A stretch of 64,000 bases of DNA from JAKOVR01 sp031415655 (GCA_031415655.1 JANOSD010000056.1:24614-88613); one strand, 5' to 3'. Numbered from the stretch's first letter, positions 53,483 through 62,685 are shown. The notes: generated by a model not told the origin, from the letters alone. Numbers and translations are program-made.

Positions 53483-54364
53483 ATGCCGATGAAGGGAATC
53501 GTTCTGGCCGGAGGGGCGGGCACACGGCTGCATCCAATTACCAAAGCCGTATCGAAACAACTGCTGCCAGTGTTCGACAAGCCGATGATCTACTACCCGC
53601 TTTCAGTACTGATGTTTGCCGGGATCCGCGACATCTTGGTGATCACCACCCCGGAGGACAATGCGGGCTTTCGGCGGTTGCTCGGTGACGGGAGCGAGTG
53701 GGGCATCAACATCACCTACGCCGAACAGCCGCAGCCCGACGGCCTCGCTCAAGCGTTCATCATCGGTGCCGACCACATCGGAAACGACTCGGTGGCGCTC
53801 GTGCTGGGGGACAACATCTTCTATGGGCACGGGTTCAAGCAGACACTGAAGGGTGCGGGCACAGGCCTTGACGGCTGCGTCTTGTTTGGGTATCCGGTGA
53901 AGGATCCGGAGCGCTACGGCGTAGGCGAGTGCGACGCCGCCGGCAAGCTGCTTTCCATTGAAGAGAAGCCGGCCGTGCCGAAGTCAAACCTGGCGATCAC
54001 GGGGCTGTACCTCTACGACAACACCGTGGTGGCCCACGCGGCGGGTATGTCACCGAGTGCACGCGGTGAGCTTGAGATCACGGATCTCAACAACCTGTAC
54101 CTGCGCGCTGGCCGCGCCGACCTCATCGATCTTGGACGTGGCTTTGCGTGGCTCGACACCGGCACCCACGACTCTCTGGTGGAGGCGAGTCAGTTCGTGC
54201 AGGTGCTCGAACACCGTCAGGGGGTGCGCATCGCCTGCCTCGAAGAGATCGCGCTTGACGAGGGATATATCACGCCGCAGCAGTGTCTCGCTCTCGGCGA
54301 AGCGTTGGCCAAGTCGCCGTACGGCCAATACGTGATCACCGTCGCCCGCGCCGCCGGAGCCTGA
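53483..54364 (+). CDS. rmlA: Glucose-1-phosphate thymidylyltransferase
   Basis: A 293-residue nucleotidyltransferase. GIVLAGGAGTRLHPITKAVS (about 5-24) with KQLLPVFDKPMIYYPLSVLM, EQPQPDGLAQAFIIG, LGDNIFYG and the RmlA-type sequence EEKPAVPKSNLAITGLY. It makes dTDP-glucose for rhamnose and related sugars. GGAG lies 7 bases before ATG 53483. RmlB-D are not in the window. Divergent from the aminotransferase. Confidence 0.95.
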   Translation: MPMKGIVLAGGAGTRLHPITKAVSKQLLPVFDKPMIYYPLSVLMFAGIRDILVITTPEDNAGFRRLLGDGSEWGINITYAEQPQPDGLAQAFIIGADHIGNDSVALVLGDNIFYGHGFKQTLKGAGTGLDGCVLFGYPVKDPERYGVGECDAAGKLLSIEEKPAVPKSNLAITGLYLYDNTVVAHAAGMSPSARGELEITDLNNLYLRAGRADLIDLGRGFAWLDTGTHDSLVEASQFVQVLEHRQGVRIACLEEIALDEGYITPQQCLALGEALAKSPYGQYVITVARAAGA

Positions 54365-54580
54365 CCCACCTACTCGCGGCCTACGCCGGGCGCGGCGAAC
54401 GGTGCGGCGAACGGGCCGGTCGGTAGTTGCCGGCACGCCGAACGATCGGTGGTCGCGGTCGGCGCACGCGGTCGGTGGACGAACCGCATTGTCGACCGGA
54501 GTTGCTGATCGACGTCGGTTCGACAGCGATAAACCGAGGACCGGGCGCTCTTCGATCGAGCGCTGGAGCTCGCGTGGCCT

Positions 54581-55435
54581 CTATTTGCTGTAGTTGTAGA
54601 AACCCTGGCCGCTCTTGCGGCCGAGGTGGCCGGCGGTGACCATGCGACGAAGCGCGGGGGCCGGGGAGAAGTTCGAGTCGCGGAACTCGTCGTAGAGTGC
54701 ATCGAGGATGGCCACCGACGTATCAAGGCCGACGAGGTCGAGCAGAGCAAACGGCCCCATCGGGAAGTTGCAGCCGCCCTTCATGGCGACGTCGATGTCT
54801 TCCCGGGAAGCGGTGCCGTTCTCGAGCATCCGTACGGCGTTGTTGAGGTACGGGAACAAGAGGGCATTCACGATGAAGCCGGCGCGGTCCTCCACCACCA
54901 CGGGGCTCTTGCCGCAGCTCTCGGCGAACGCCTTCACTTCGGCCACCGTCTCGTCGCTCGACACCAGACTCTTGATGATCTCGACCAGCGCCATCATCGG
55001 CGCCGGGTTGAAGAAGTGCACGCCAACCACCAGCTCCGGACGGTGGGTCTCCATCGCCATGTCGATGATCGGGAGCGTGGACGTGTTGGTGGCGATGATT
55101 GCCTCGTCTTTGCAGATGTGGTTGAGCTCGCGGAAAAGCTCTTGTTTGGTGGTGAGGTCCTCGACGATGGACTCGATGACGAGATCGCAGTCGGCAAGGT
55201 CCTTGAGCTGTGAGGTGGCGGAGACTCGGCTCAGTGCAGCGTCGCGATCGGCCGGTTCAAGCTTGCCCCGCTCCACCTGCTTGGCGAGGGACTTGTCGAG
55301 CGCGGCCACCATGGCATCGGCGCTTCCCTGCTGGCGGGACCGGAGGATCACCTCGTAGCCATTTTTGGCGGCCACCTCAGCGATTCCCGAACCCATGATT
55401 CCCGACCCGATGATGCCAACACGCTTGATCGTCAT
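54581..55435 (-). CDS. 3-hydroxybutyryl-CoA dehydrogenase
   Basis: A 284-residue NAD(P)-dependent dehydrogenase. GIIGSGIMGSGIAEVAAKNG (dinucleotide fold), IIATNTSTLPI (Ser/Asn of the catalytic site), VGVHFFNPAPMMALVEII (catalytic His) and AGFIVNALLFPYLNNAV. It converts acetoacetyl-CoA to 3-hydroxybutyryl-CoA in butyrate/PHB or ethylmalonyl-CoA metabolism. Start ATG 55435 matches the family length. Confidence 0.95.
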   Translation of the reverse strand: MTIKRVGIIGSGIMGSGIAEVAAKNGYEVILRSRQQGSADAMVAALDKSLAKQVERGKLEPADRDAALSRVSATSQLKDLADCDLVIESIVEDLTTKQELFRELNHICKDEAIIATNTSTLPIIDMAMETHRPELVVGVHFFNPAPMMALVEIIKSLVSSDETVAEVKAFAESCGKSPVVVEDRAGFIVNALLFPYLNNAVRMLENGTASREDIDVAMKGGCNFPMGPFALLDLVGLDTSVAILDALYDEFRDSNFSPAPALRRMVTAGHLGRKSGQGFYNYSK

Positions 55436-55654
55436 GGGCGGAGATGTTACCGGTGGGTACGCCGCTCGGCCACTTTCGAGCAACGACCTGAGGGTGCGTG
55501 AGCGGCGGATGCGGGGAGGGTGAAGCCCAGTCTTCTTCCGTCGTACCCGCTGCGTTGTGGGTGAGGGAGGGATCACAACGGGTGGTGGTCGGCCGAACTG
55601 GGTGGACCCCCGAGCATGGGCGACTCGGCGAGGCGCAGTTCCACCGGTGGAAAC

Positions 55655-55710
55655 GCGGTTCAGAGCGTGCGGTTCAGAGCGTGCGGGTCAGAGCAAGCGG
55701 GTCAGAGCAA
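55655..55710 (+). repeat. 14-bp minisatellite, four units
   Basis: GCGGTTCAGAGCGT twice and GCGGGTCAGAGCAA twice in tandem, in the gap between the dehydrogenase and the next gene. No other feature is seen in 55436-55983 except the repeats listed. Confidence 0.8.
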
Positions 55711-55796
55711 GCGGTGAAGGGGCGAGCAACTCAGTGTGCATCGGTCTGGTCGGACGAGGAGTTCTGGGGGCACCGGCATCGGGCTCCGGGAGTGGC

Positions 55797-55865
55797 CAAG
55801 GCGGAGGACGCCGCGAGATTCGAAGCTGGCCGGAGGACGCCGAATGGTTACTGGGACACGCTCCT
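55797..55865 (+). repeat. Dispersed repeat family C, partial copy 3
   Basis: Right half only: GCGGAGGACGCCGCGAGATT and CGCCGAATGGTTACTGGG align with copy 1. The left half is replaced by unrelated sequence. Confidence 0.7.
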
Positions 55866-55872
55866 GGCGCCT

Positions 55873-55908
55873 GGCCGTCCAAATGGCCGTCCAAATGGCC
55901 GTCCAAAT
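55873..55908 (+). repeat. 12-bp minisatellite, three units
   Basis: GGCCGTCCAAAT repeated three times exactly, followed by a partial unit. Confidence 0.8.
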
Positions 55909-55983
55909 GGGGTCCGCGTATGGGGCCACCGGTGCGGACCCAGGATCGTGGCGGCGGTTCCGACGAGCAGTAGCTTGTTGAAT

Positions 55984-56622
55984 ATGCCGCCACCGTCGTC
56001 CGTGCCTTCGTCGGGCCGGTTGGCGCCGATCGATGCCCACCTGGCCGACCTGGCAGCGACGTTTCCCACTGCGGTTCGATCCGCCATCCTCACCGGTGCC
56101 GCCCACGCGCAGGCCGGCAGCGTGCCGTCGTCCCCGAGTGGTTCGGAGCCACCGACCGCGAGGACTTGGCTTGATCTCGGCACCGTCGACGCGCAAACGA
56201 TGCTGCGAGCCGTGGCGGCTGACCTTACTCGTCCACCCCATTTGCGAGAGGCGGTGGACGATGGTCTGAACACGGGCCCATTCATCGCCGCGTGTTCGTG
56301 GGGAGCGCTGCCCGCGTTCTCCGATCTCGTCGCCACGTTCACCGCCCTTCGTTCGGTGCTGGCCCCCGCCGCATCGTTCTTCTTCAGCGAGCCGGTCGCG
56401 AGGCCAGGGATGCGGCGAGTGGTGCAGGCCACGTTCGAGGCCCGTCGCCCCGAGTTGCGTGAACTGCACCTCGCTCGAGACGTGAACGCAGCGTTGCGTG
56501 AGGCCGGGTTCGTGATCGACACAGTGCATCGGCAGCGAGTAGCGGGCGCGCCCCTCTTGCTGCGTTACGTTGCGTCCGGACGCGCCTGCGTGGTGGACCC
56601 TCCGTTGGCCGAAGACGCCTGA
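55984..56622 (+). CDS. Uncharacterised protein, possibly methyltransferase-like
   Basis: A 212-residue protein opening MPPPSSVPSSGRLAPIDAHL. The C-terminal part (LRELHLARDVNAALREAGFV then IDTVHRQRVAGAPLLLRYVA) resembles the end of class I SAM-dependent methyltransferases, but no glycine-rich SAM loop is present in the first half, so this may be an inactive or unrelated fold. No membrane segment. Position next to the S51-like gene gives no clue. Confidence 0.5.
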   Translation: MPPPSSVPSSGRLAPIDAHLADLAATFPTAVRSAILTGAAHAQAGSVPSSPSGSEPPTARTWLDLGTVDAQTMLRAVAADLTRPPHLREAVDDGLNTGPFIAACSWGALPAFSDLVATFTALRSVLAPAASFFFSEPVARPGMRRVVQATFEARRPELRELHLARDVNAALREAGFVIDTVHRQRVAGAPLLLRYVASGRACVVDPPLAEDA

Positions 56623-56662
56623 TGGTTGGGGTTGCCCCGTCCCTACCGAGGAGACAAACACG

Positions 56663-57328
56663 ATGAGCGGAGTACTGGCCCTGGTGGGCGGCGGCGAATG
56701 GACCGAAGGCTGCACGTTCGATGTCGGCCTGCTCGAAATTTCTGACACCGACGAAGTGGTTGTTCTCCCTACCGGATCGGCCTACGAAGGACCCGCCGCG
56801 TTGATCGACCAGGCCCGTTCGTGGTTCGCTGCGCTGGGGGCGAACGTTGTGGAAGCCAAGGTGCTCAGCCGGCCCGACGCCATGCTCTCCGACAACGTGG
56901 AATTGATCGCCAACGCCAAGTTCCTCTATCTCGCGGGCGCTTCAGCCATGCACCTTCGAGCGGTACTGAAGGAGACTCCGGTCTACGACGCCATGGTCGC
57001 CGCCTGGCGGGGTGGGGCCGTGCTCGCCGCCACCAATGCCGGCGCCGACGTGCTCTGCGATCCAATGGTCGACTCCCGAGGCGGGGCCTACACCGTTGGC
57101 CTTGGTCTCGTTGCTGATCTCGCCGTCATTCCCCGGTCCAACACGTGGTCGCGAGACAAGATCCACCGAACCGTGCAGTTGGCGGCGGCCGGCATCACGT
57201 TGGCCGAGGTGCCGGAGCGCACCGCACTGATCCGTGGGACGGATGGCTCCTGGCGGACTGAGGGCAACGGCACGGTGCAGATCTACGTCGATGGCCGCCC
57301 GGCGTCCATCGCTGACCTCCACGTCTGA
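56663..57328 (+). CDS. Peptidase S51/cyanophycinase-like protein, nucleophile replaced
   Basis: A 221-residue Rossmann-like protein of the dipeptidase E/cyanophycinase class: VLALVGGGEWTEGC, DTDEVVVLPTGSAYEGPAAL and LYLAGASAMHLRAVL. The nucleophile elbow, normally GTSAGAxxL, reads AATNAGADVL, with Asn where the catalytic Ser belongs. It may therefore be an amidotransferase-like binding protein rather than a protease. GAGGAG lies 8 bases before ATG 56663. Confidence 0.7.
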   Translation: MSGVLALVGGGEWTEGCTFDVGLLEISDTDEVVVLPTGSAYEGPAALIDQARSWFAALGANVVEAKVLSRPDAMLSDNVELIANAKFLYLAGASAMHLRAVLKETPVYDAMVAAWRGGAVLAATNAGADVLCDPMVDSRGGAYTVGLGLVADLAVIPRSNTWSRDKIHRTVQLAAAGITLAEVPERTALIRGTDGSWRTEGNGTVQIYVDGRPASIADLHV

Positions 57329-57387
57329 CCTCCACGTCTGACCGCTCCGGCTAATCGGTACGCGCCGGCGCAGAAGCGCGTCCCTGA

Positions 57388-57542
57388 GCGTTGCACTACG
57401 CGCTTGCAGAAACGGATTCCGAGCCACGGTTGTGCCTGTGGCAGGGCCGAACCCCGCACGCCCCCTTTGTTCCGGATTAGGAGGAGGAGGAGGCCACGAG
57501 TATCGAGGCTGGCCGGACGGCGCCGAATGGTGACGGGAACAT
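57388..57542 (+). repeat. Dispersed repeat family C, copy 4
   Basis: GGATTCCGAGCCACGGTTG, CGCCCCCTTTGTTCCGG, then CGAGGCTGGCCGGACGGCGC and CGAATGGTGACGGG, in the same order as copy 1. The 57329-57853 gap holds this copy and otherwise no recognisable gene. Confidence 0.75.
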
Positions 57543-57853
57543 GCCCGTCGGGCCCACGACGTGGGTCCACGGCCTGGCTCCACGGCCTGGCTCCACCGCT
57601 CGCCCGGGGGCGATGCGCGACGCCAGACATCGTGATGCCCGTTCGCGCTGCGGGTCAGTGTCCGTCGTCGGCCCGCCCGCTAAGCGCGGTGCTGTCTCAC
57701 CACACGGAACCCTCCGTTCCGCAATGCCGATGGCACGGCCCTTCGGGTTCGGGTTGGTTGGTTGATTCGGATCCCGCCCGTTCGCCGCGCTTGCACTTTC
57801 TTACCACGGGCGCGGCTCCAAGGCCGTTGCTGGCCCGACCGGCGCCGCCGGGA

Positions 57854-58738
57854 TCAGCTCTCGGCGATCGTGACAGTGAGGATGGTGGCGGGCTTCTTCG
57901 GGGGCGTTCCGCCGATTGGATCACCGACGGAGTCGCCAGTCGCGATCGCCTTGATCGTGGTGTCGAAGCCTTCCGAGACCTTGGCAAAGATCGAGTACTG
58001 CGGTTGCAGCCGGTCTGGTGCGAGCACGATGTAGAACTGGCTGCTTCCCGAATTGGGTTGACCGGTGTTGGCCATGGCGACGACGCCCGGTTGATAGGCG
58101 GCTGCAGACGTGGGCAGTTCGTCTTCGATCGTGTAGCCGATTCGCCCGCTTCCGGTACCGGCGGGGTCGCCGCCCTGCACCACAAAATCGGGGATGACCC
58201 GGTGGAAGGGCGTGCCGTCATAGGCGTGGTAGCGGCTCAGAACCACGAAGTTGTTGACGGTCTTTGGGGTGGCTTTTGCGTCGAGCGCCATGGTGAATTC
58301 GCCGAGGGACGTGGTGACCTTGGCGGTGTAGGTCTTGGCCGGGTCGATGCACATCTGGGGTGCCTCGGCAAACATGGTGGTGCGAGCCGACGATCCGTCT
58401 GCGCTCGGGCAGGGGGTCGGCCCGGAGATGGTTGCGCCGGCTGCAACCGTTGACCCGGGAGCGGCAGCGGGGTCGGGGATGGAAACAGAAGGATCGAGCG
58501 GTGTGGACGGAGTGCCGGGAAGGGTGCTCGCCGTGGATGCCGGGCCGGTGGCGGTGGTGCTGGTCTCGTTCCTGCGATTTACAAAGAAGGCGACGGCGAC
58601 AAAAAGCACCACGATCCCGCCCACGATGGCGATGTTTCGGTAGCCCCGTTGCTGCTCCTGCTTGTGTTGTGCTTGTTCTGCCGCTTGGATCCTGGCTGCT
58701 CGGTTGGCTTTTTGACGTTCTCGTTTGGCGGTACCCAT
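57854..58738 (-). CDS. Membrane-anchored cyclophilin-type peptidyl-prolyl isomerase
   Basis: A 294-residue protein: basic helical start (about 1-35), one TM helix (NIAIVGGIVVLFVAVAFFV), a Ser/Thr/Pro-rich linker and the cyclophilin domain from about 140. GTPFHRVIPDFVVQGGDPAG and GVVAMANTGQPNSGSSQFYI (the FHRVI...SSQFYI catalytic face) are intact. It catalyses proline isomerisation in exported proteins. It lies upstream of a diverged paralogue on the same strand. Start ATG 58738. Confidence 0.9.
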   Translation of the reverse strand: MGTAKRERQKANRAARIQAAEQAQHKQEQQRGYRNIAIVGGIVVLFVAVAFFVNRRNETSTTATGPASTASTLPGTPSTPLDPSVSIPDPAAAPGSTVAAGATISGPTPCPSADGSSARTTMFAEAPQMCIDPAKTYTAKVTTSLGEFTMALDAKATPKTVNNFVVLSRYHAYDGTPFHRVIPDFVVQGGDPAGTGSGRIGYTIEDELPTSAAAYQPGVVAMANTGQPNSGSSQFYIVLAPDRLQPQYSIFAKVSEGFDTTIKAIATGDSVGDPIGGTPPKKPATILTVTIAES

Positions 58739-58917
58739 GGCGGCCGACGCTACCAACCACGGTCGTGTGGGATGTAGGCGGCGACCACGAGCGGTGTGCC
58801 GGCGTTCGTCGGGACGTAGGCAGATTGGGGGGTTGTGGCCGGGGTGTGGGGAGTCGGCTGGGGTGCAGTGCCAGCGGGCAGCCGGTGGGGAACGACGTCG
58901 CTGGTCTGCTGTGGGCC

Positions 58918-58998
58918 GGTCTGATCGGGGCCACTCTGATCGCGTCCGGTCTGATCGCGTCCGGTCTGATCGGGGCCGGTCTGATCGCGTCCGGTCCG
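58918..58998 (+). repeat. 15-bp minisatellite
   Basis: About five tandem units of TCTGATCGCGTCCGG with small changes (some GGGGCC), in the gap between the two cyclophilin genes. Confidence 0.75.
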
Positions 58999-59012
58999 GT
59001 GTGGCCCGGCCA

Positions 59013-59061
59013 AACCGTGTTGCAACCGTCGCCCTTGTAGGGGGTTGGTTGCAGCATGGTT
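59013..59061. repeat. Palindromic repeat family B, copy 2
   Basis: AACCGTGTTGCAACCGTCGC ... GGGGTTGGTTGCAGCATGGTT aligns with the copy at 39195 with few changes. Confidence 0.7.
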
Positions 59062-59121
59062 GTGGTGATCGCCCAATGTGCGGCGGGCAAGGCGGTGGTG
59101 GGCGGGCGAGAGGGTTGTGGT

Positions 59122-60078
59122 CTACGAACTGGGGGTCGTGGGCGTCGGTTCGCCGGGTGCCGAGCTGGGCACGGTGGTGGTAGACGACCCCCCGCTCTTG
59201 GTGATCTTCTGGCCCTCGGTGATGGTGATGGAAAGGATCGTGTTCAGCTCGGTGACGGCGCCGCTGGCCGTGCCGGACTTGCCGACGCCTTGCGAAGCGT
59301 CGACACCGTCGAGGATGATGCCGATGGTGGGCGTCCCCGCAGGGATCTCGTTGGAGAACTCGCCAAATCCGACGATCAGGCGACTGGTGACGTTCTTACT
59401 GCCGGCCGGATCGAGCGCCATCGCCAGTTGTATAGAGGTCATGATCTGCTCAGGGCCGGTGTACGGAACCGAGTACCCGGGGCTCACGATGCCACCGACG
59501 CCCTCCACCTTGGTCCCGGCCTCCCACCAGCCGCGCTCACGGGCGAAGTCGACTGGCATGCCGTCGTAGTAGTGGTAGGAGGCAAGCACGAGGAAGTTGT
59601 TCACGATCTCGGCGGCCTCGGGATTGCCGATCGTTCCTTTGATGTCGCCCTTTGTGGTTTTGATCACCACGTCGTAGCCCTGGTCGGCTGGGAAACACTG
59701 CGGGGGGGCCTTCTCGAAACTGGTGACGCGTCGTTCGGAGCCATCGATGCGCGGGCACGGCGTGTCGCCGGTGATGCGTTCCCCGGCGGCGATGGGGGTG
59801 ACGGTGATCGGTGGGGCCGTGTTGGTGGGCTTGTCACCAGCCACAGTGGTAGACGTGGACGACGTCGTGCTTTGCCCGGTGGCGGCCACGGATGTGGAGG
59901 AGCGGGACTTCACGCCGGCGTACGCCACCGATCCAATGATCAGGACTACCACGGCTGCGCCCGCCATTGCGTAGCCGCGCTGTGTGTTTCGGTAGGCGGC
60001 GGCGGCTTCCTCGCGGGCGGCCACTTCGGCGGTTCGGCGATCGTGTTCGCGTTGGCGTTGGGCTCGGGGGCTGGGCAT
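59122..60078 (-). CDS. Diverged membrane-anchored cyclophilin paralogue
   Basis: A 318-residue protein with the same plan as its downstream neighbour: basic helical start, TM helix (YAMAGAAVVVLIIGSVAYAG), Ser/Thr linker (about 60-90), a CPRIDGSERRVTSFEKAPPQ block with paired Cys, and a cyclophilin-like fold (VVIKTTKGDIKGTIGNPEAA, FLVLASYHYYDGMPVDFARE). The catalytic FHR/QGGD region is absent (GMPVDFARERGWWEAGTKV), so isomerase activity is unlikely. Probably a duplication that became a binding or scaffold domain. Confidence 0.75.
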   Translation of the reverse strand: MPSPRAQRQREHDRRTAEVAAREEAAAAYRNTQRGYAMAGAAVVVLIIGSVAYAGVKSRSSTSVAATGQSTTSSTSTTVAGDKPTNTAPPITVTPIAAGERITGDTPCPRIDGSERRVTSFEKAPPQCFPADQGYDVVIKTTKGDIKGTIGNPEAAEIVNNFLVLASYHYYDGMPVDFARERGWWEAGTKVEGVGGIVSPGYSVPYTGPEQIMTSIQLAMALDPAGSKNVTSRLIVGFGEFSNEIPAGTPTIGIILDGVDASQGVGKSGTASGAVTELNTILSITITEGQKITKSGGSSTTTVPSSAPGEPTPTTPSS

Positions 60079-60146
60079 CGGGCGGAGACGCTATCCAACC
60101 TCGGCGGATGGTGGGAGTCGGCGAGTTCAAGGAGTCGGTGCCAGCA

Positions 60147-60200
60147 ACTATTCGGCGGCTTCCGGCCGGTTTCGGATCTTGCGGACTCCGCCCTCCGAAG
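60147..60200 (-). repeat. Dispersed repeat family C, partial copy, inverted
   Basis: CAACTATTCGGCGGCTTCCG, then GCCGGTTTCGGATCTTGCGG, aligns with the reverse complement of copy 1. It lies in the gap before aspartokinase. Confidence 0.5.
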
Positions 60201-60277
60201 CGTCACGTGAACATGCTCCTAAGGCAAGGCACATGCGGGATTGGAAGGGCTTCGGTTGTTCGGTAGCCTCGCCGACT

Positions 60278-61510
60278 GTGGCACTCCTGGTCCAGAAGTT
60301 CGGCGGCACGTCAGTGGGCGACCCCGAACGTATGCGCAACGTTGCCGACCACATTGCCCGTACCGTCCGGCGCGGCAATCAGGTCGTGATCGTGATCAGC
60401 GCGATGGGCAAGGAGACCGACGATCTCTTGCGAGTGGCGAAGGAAGTATCCAACACTCGGCCGGGCCGTGAGATGGACATGCTCGTTACCGCCGGCGAGC
60501 GCAAAGCCATGGCGTTGCTTTGTATGGCGTTGGCCGACAAGGGCATCGAGGCGGAGTCGTTCACCGGGAGCCAGGCCGGTTTTCTCACCGACACCACCCA
60601 TATGAACGCCAAGATCGTCGACGTGAAACCCGACCGCATTCGGGCCTCGCTCGATGCCGGGCGAGTTCCGGTGGTCGGTGGCGCCCAAGGCGTGTCGAGT
60701 AAGAAAGACGTCACCTTCCTGGGGCGAGGCGGCTCCGATACCACCGCGGTGGCGATTGCCCACGCCCTTGGCGCTGATATGTGCGAGCTCTATACCGACG
60801 TCCCGGGGGTGTTCACCACCGATCCCCGGTTGGTCGAAACGGCCCGCAAGATGGAGCGGATCTCGTTCGATGAACTGCTCGAGATGACGGCCAACGGGTG
60901 CCCGAAGCCGGCCATGCGTTCGGTGGAGTTCGCTCGGAACCATGGCGTCGATCTCCACGTTCGTTCGGCATTCACCTGGGAGCACGGAACGCTGGTCACC
61001 AAGGAGGACCTCACCATGGAACAGGCCATCGTCTCGTCGGTCACGCCCGATACCGATGAAGCCAAACTCACGATCGAGGGTGTCGACGACCGTCCGGGCA
61101 TCGCCGCTCGGCTTTTTCGCGCCCTGGCCGACGCCAACGTAAACGTCGACATGATCGTGCAGAACACTTCGCTCGCCGGCCACACCGACATTTCGTTCAC
61201 TGTTCCGAAGTCCGACCTCGTCGAGGCCCAGCGGGTTTGCGACGGGATGATCGACGACGTGGGAGCGAAAGGAGTCACGACCGATGCCGCGGTGGCCCGC
61301 GTGAGTGTGATCGGTGCCGGCATGAAGTCGCATCCCGGCGTGGCGGCCACGGTGTTCGAAACGTTGGCGGCCAACGGGATCAACATCGAGATGATCTCCA
61401 CGTCAGCGATTCGTATCTCCTGCGTGGTGAAGGAAGCCCAGATTGAGCACGCCGTGAACGTGCTCCACGCCGCGTTCGAGTTGCAGAACGGCCCCAAGCT
61501 CGTCGATTGA
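60278..61510 (+). CDS. lysC: Aspartate kinase
   Basis: A 410-residue aspartokinase: VALLVQKFGGTSVGDPERMR (KFGGTSV ATP/aspartate site), VVIVISAMGKETDDLL, FLGRGGSDTTAVAIAHAL and YTDVPGVFTTDPR, then two ACT domains from about 265 (LTIEGVDDRPGIAARLFRAL; VSVIGAGMKSHPGVAATVFE) that bind lysine/threonine for feedback control. First step of the aspartate family pathway; asd follows 150 bases downstream. The start was set at GTG 60278 for family length. Internal translation of a regulatory subunit, as in other actinobacterial lysC genes, is possible. Confidence 0.95.
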   Translation: MALLVQKFGGTSVGDPERMRNVADHIARTVRRGNQVVIVISAMGKETDDLLRVAKEVSNTRPGREMDMLVTAGERKAMALLCMALADKGIEAESFTGSQAGFLTDTTHMNAKIVDVKPDRIRASLDAGRVPVVGGAQGVSSKKDVTFLGRGGSDTTAVAIAHALGADMCELYTDVPGVFTTDPRLVETARKMERISFDELLEMTANGCPKPAMRSVEFARNHGVDLHVRSAFTWEHGTLVTKEDLTMEQAIVSSVTPDTDEAKLTIEGVDDRPGIAARLFRALADANVNVDMIVQNTSLAGHTDISFTVPKSDLVEAQRVCDGMIDDVGAKGVTTDAAVARVSVIGAGMKSHPGVAATVFETLAANGINIEMISTSAIRISCVVKEAQIEHAVNVLHAAFELQNGPKLVD

Positions 61511-61659
61511 CGCCCCCTTTCGACCTTCGTCGGCCGGGTCCTCAGCTGGTCGCGGGGCAACAACCGGAGGTCGAGCGCCGGGCCGGAAACGGGAGCGGCA
61601 AGCAACGAAGGGCTTTTGCCTTCCGGTCTGCTGGTGGGGACCGGTACCCTGTTGCCCTT

Positions 61660-62685
61660 ATGCGCATCGGAGTCGTTGGAGCCACAGGTCAGGTCGGAGC
61701 CGTCGTTCGGAGCATCCTGGCTGAGCGCCAGTTTCCCGTAGAGGAGATGCGGTATTTCGCATCGGCACGATCGGCCGGAAGAAGGCTGCCCTGGGCCGAT
61801 ACTGAAGTCGAGGTCGAAGACGCATCCACCGCCGACTACTCGAGCCTCGACATCGTCTTGATGTCGGCCGGCGCTACCACCTCGCGGGCCGAAGCGGAAC
61901 GAATCGGTGCCAGTGGGCCGGTGGTGATCGACAACAGTTCGGCATGGCGCATGCATCCAGAGGTGCCTCTCGTGGTACCCGAAGTGAATGCCCATGCTCT
62001 CGAAAAGCTTCCCAAAAACATCGTGGCCAACCCCAACTGCACCACGATGGTGGCCATGCCGGTACTCAAGCCGCTCCATGAAGAGGCCGGTCTCGAAGCG
62101 ATGGTCGTGAGCACCTACCAGGCGGTTTCTGGCGGGGGCCTCGCCGGCACGGCAGAGCTCGACGAGCAGGTCACCAAGATCGGCGACTCGGCCATTGCGC
62201 TGGCGATGAGCGGATCCGCGGTCGACTTTCCCCCCCACAACAAGTTCCCAGCGCCGATCGCCTACAACGTGATTCCGTTCGCCGGAAACCTCGTGCATGA
62301 TGGATCCGAGGAGACCGACGAAGAACAGAAGTTCCGCAACGAAAGTCGTAAGATCCTTGAGCTGCCGAACCTCAAGGTGGCCGTCACCTGCGTCCGGGTG
62401 CCGGTGTTCACGGGCCACTCGTTGTCGATCAGTGCCCGCTTCGCCAATGCGATTGGCCCCGAGCAGGCGCGTCGGATTCTGGTGAAGGCCAAGGGTGTGG
62501 AGTTGGCCGACATCCCTACGCCGCTCATGTCAGCGGGGGTCGACCCCACGTTCGTTGGTCGCATCCGCGTCGACGACACCGTTCCCTTCGGGCTGTCCCT
62601 TTTCCTTTCGGGCGACAATCTCCGCAAGGGAGCGGCGCTCAACGCCGTCCAAATCGCTGAAGCCATCCTCAACCACCGCAGCTGA
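61660..62685 (+). CDS. asd: Aspartate-semialdehyde dehydrogenase
   Basis: A 341-residue enzyme: RIGVVGATGQVGAVVRSIL (NADP fold), VVIDNSSAWRM, the nucleophile Cys127 in VANPNCTTMVAM and FTGHSLSISARFA with the catalytic His. It reduces aspartyl phosphate from lysC to the semialdehyde, leading to lysine, threonine, methionine and diaminopimelate. Same strand as lysC, so probably one operon. Confidence 0.95.
   Translation: MRIGVVGATGQVGAVVRSILAERQFPVEEMRYFASARSAGRRLPWADTEVEVEDASTADYSSLDIVLMSAGATTSRAEAERIGASGPVVIDNSSAWRMHPEVPLVVPEVNAHALEKLPKNIVANPNCTTMVAMPVLKPLHEEAGLEAMVVSTYQAVSGGGLAGTAELDEQVTKIGDSAIALAMSGSAVDFPPHNKFPAPIAYNVIPFAGNLVHDGSEETDEEQKFRNESRKILELPNLKVAVTCVRVPVFTGHSLSISARFANAIGPEQARRILVKAKGVELADIPTPLMSAGVDPTFVGRIRVDDTVPFGLSLFLSGDNLRKGAALNAVQIAEAILNHRS

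Noticed and set aside
54626..55358. Plus-strand frames opposite the hydroxybutyryl-CoA dehydrogenase
   Set aside because: No motif; the minus-strand enzyme is complete with all catalytic motifs.
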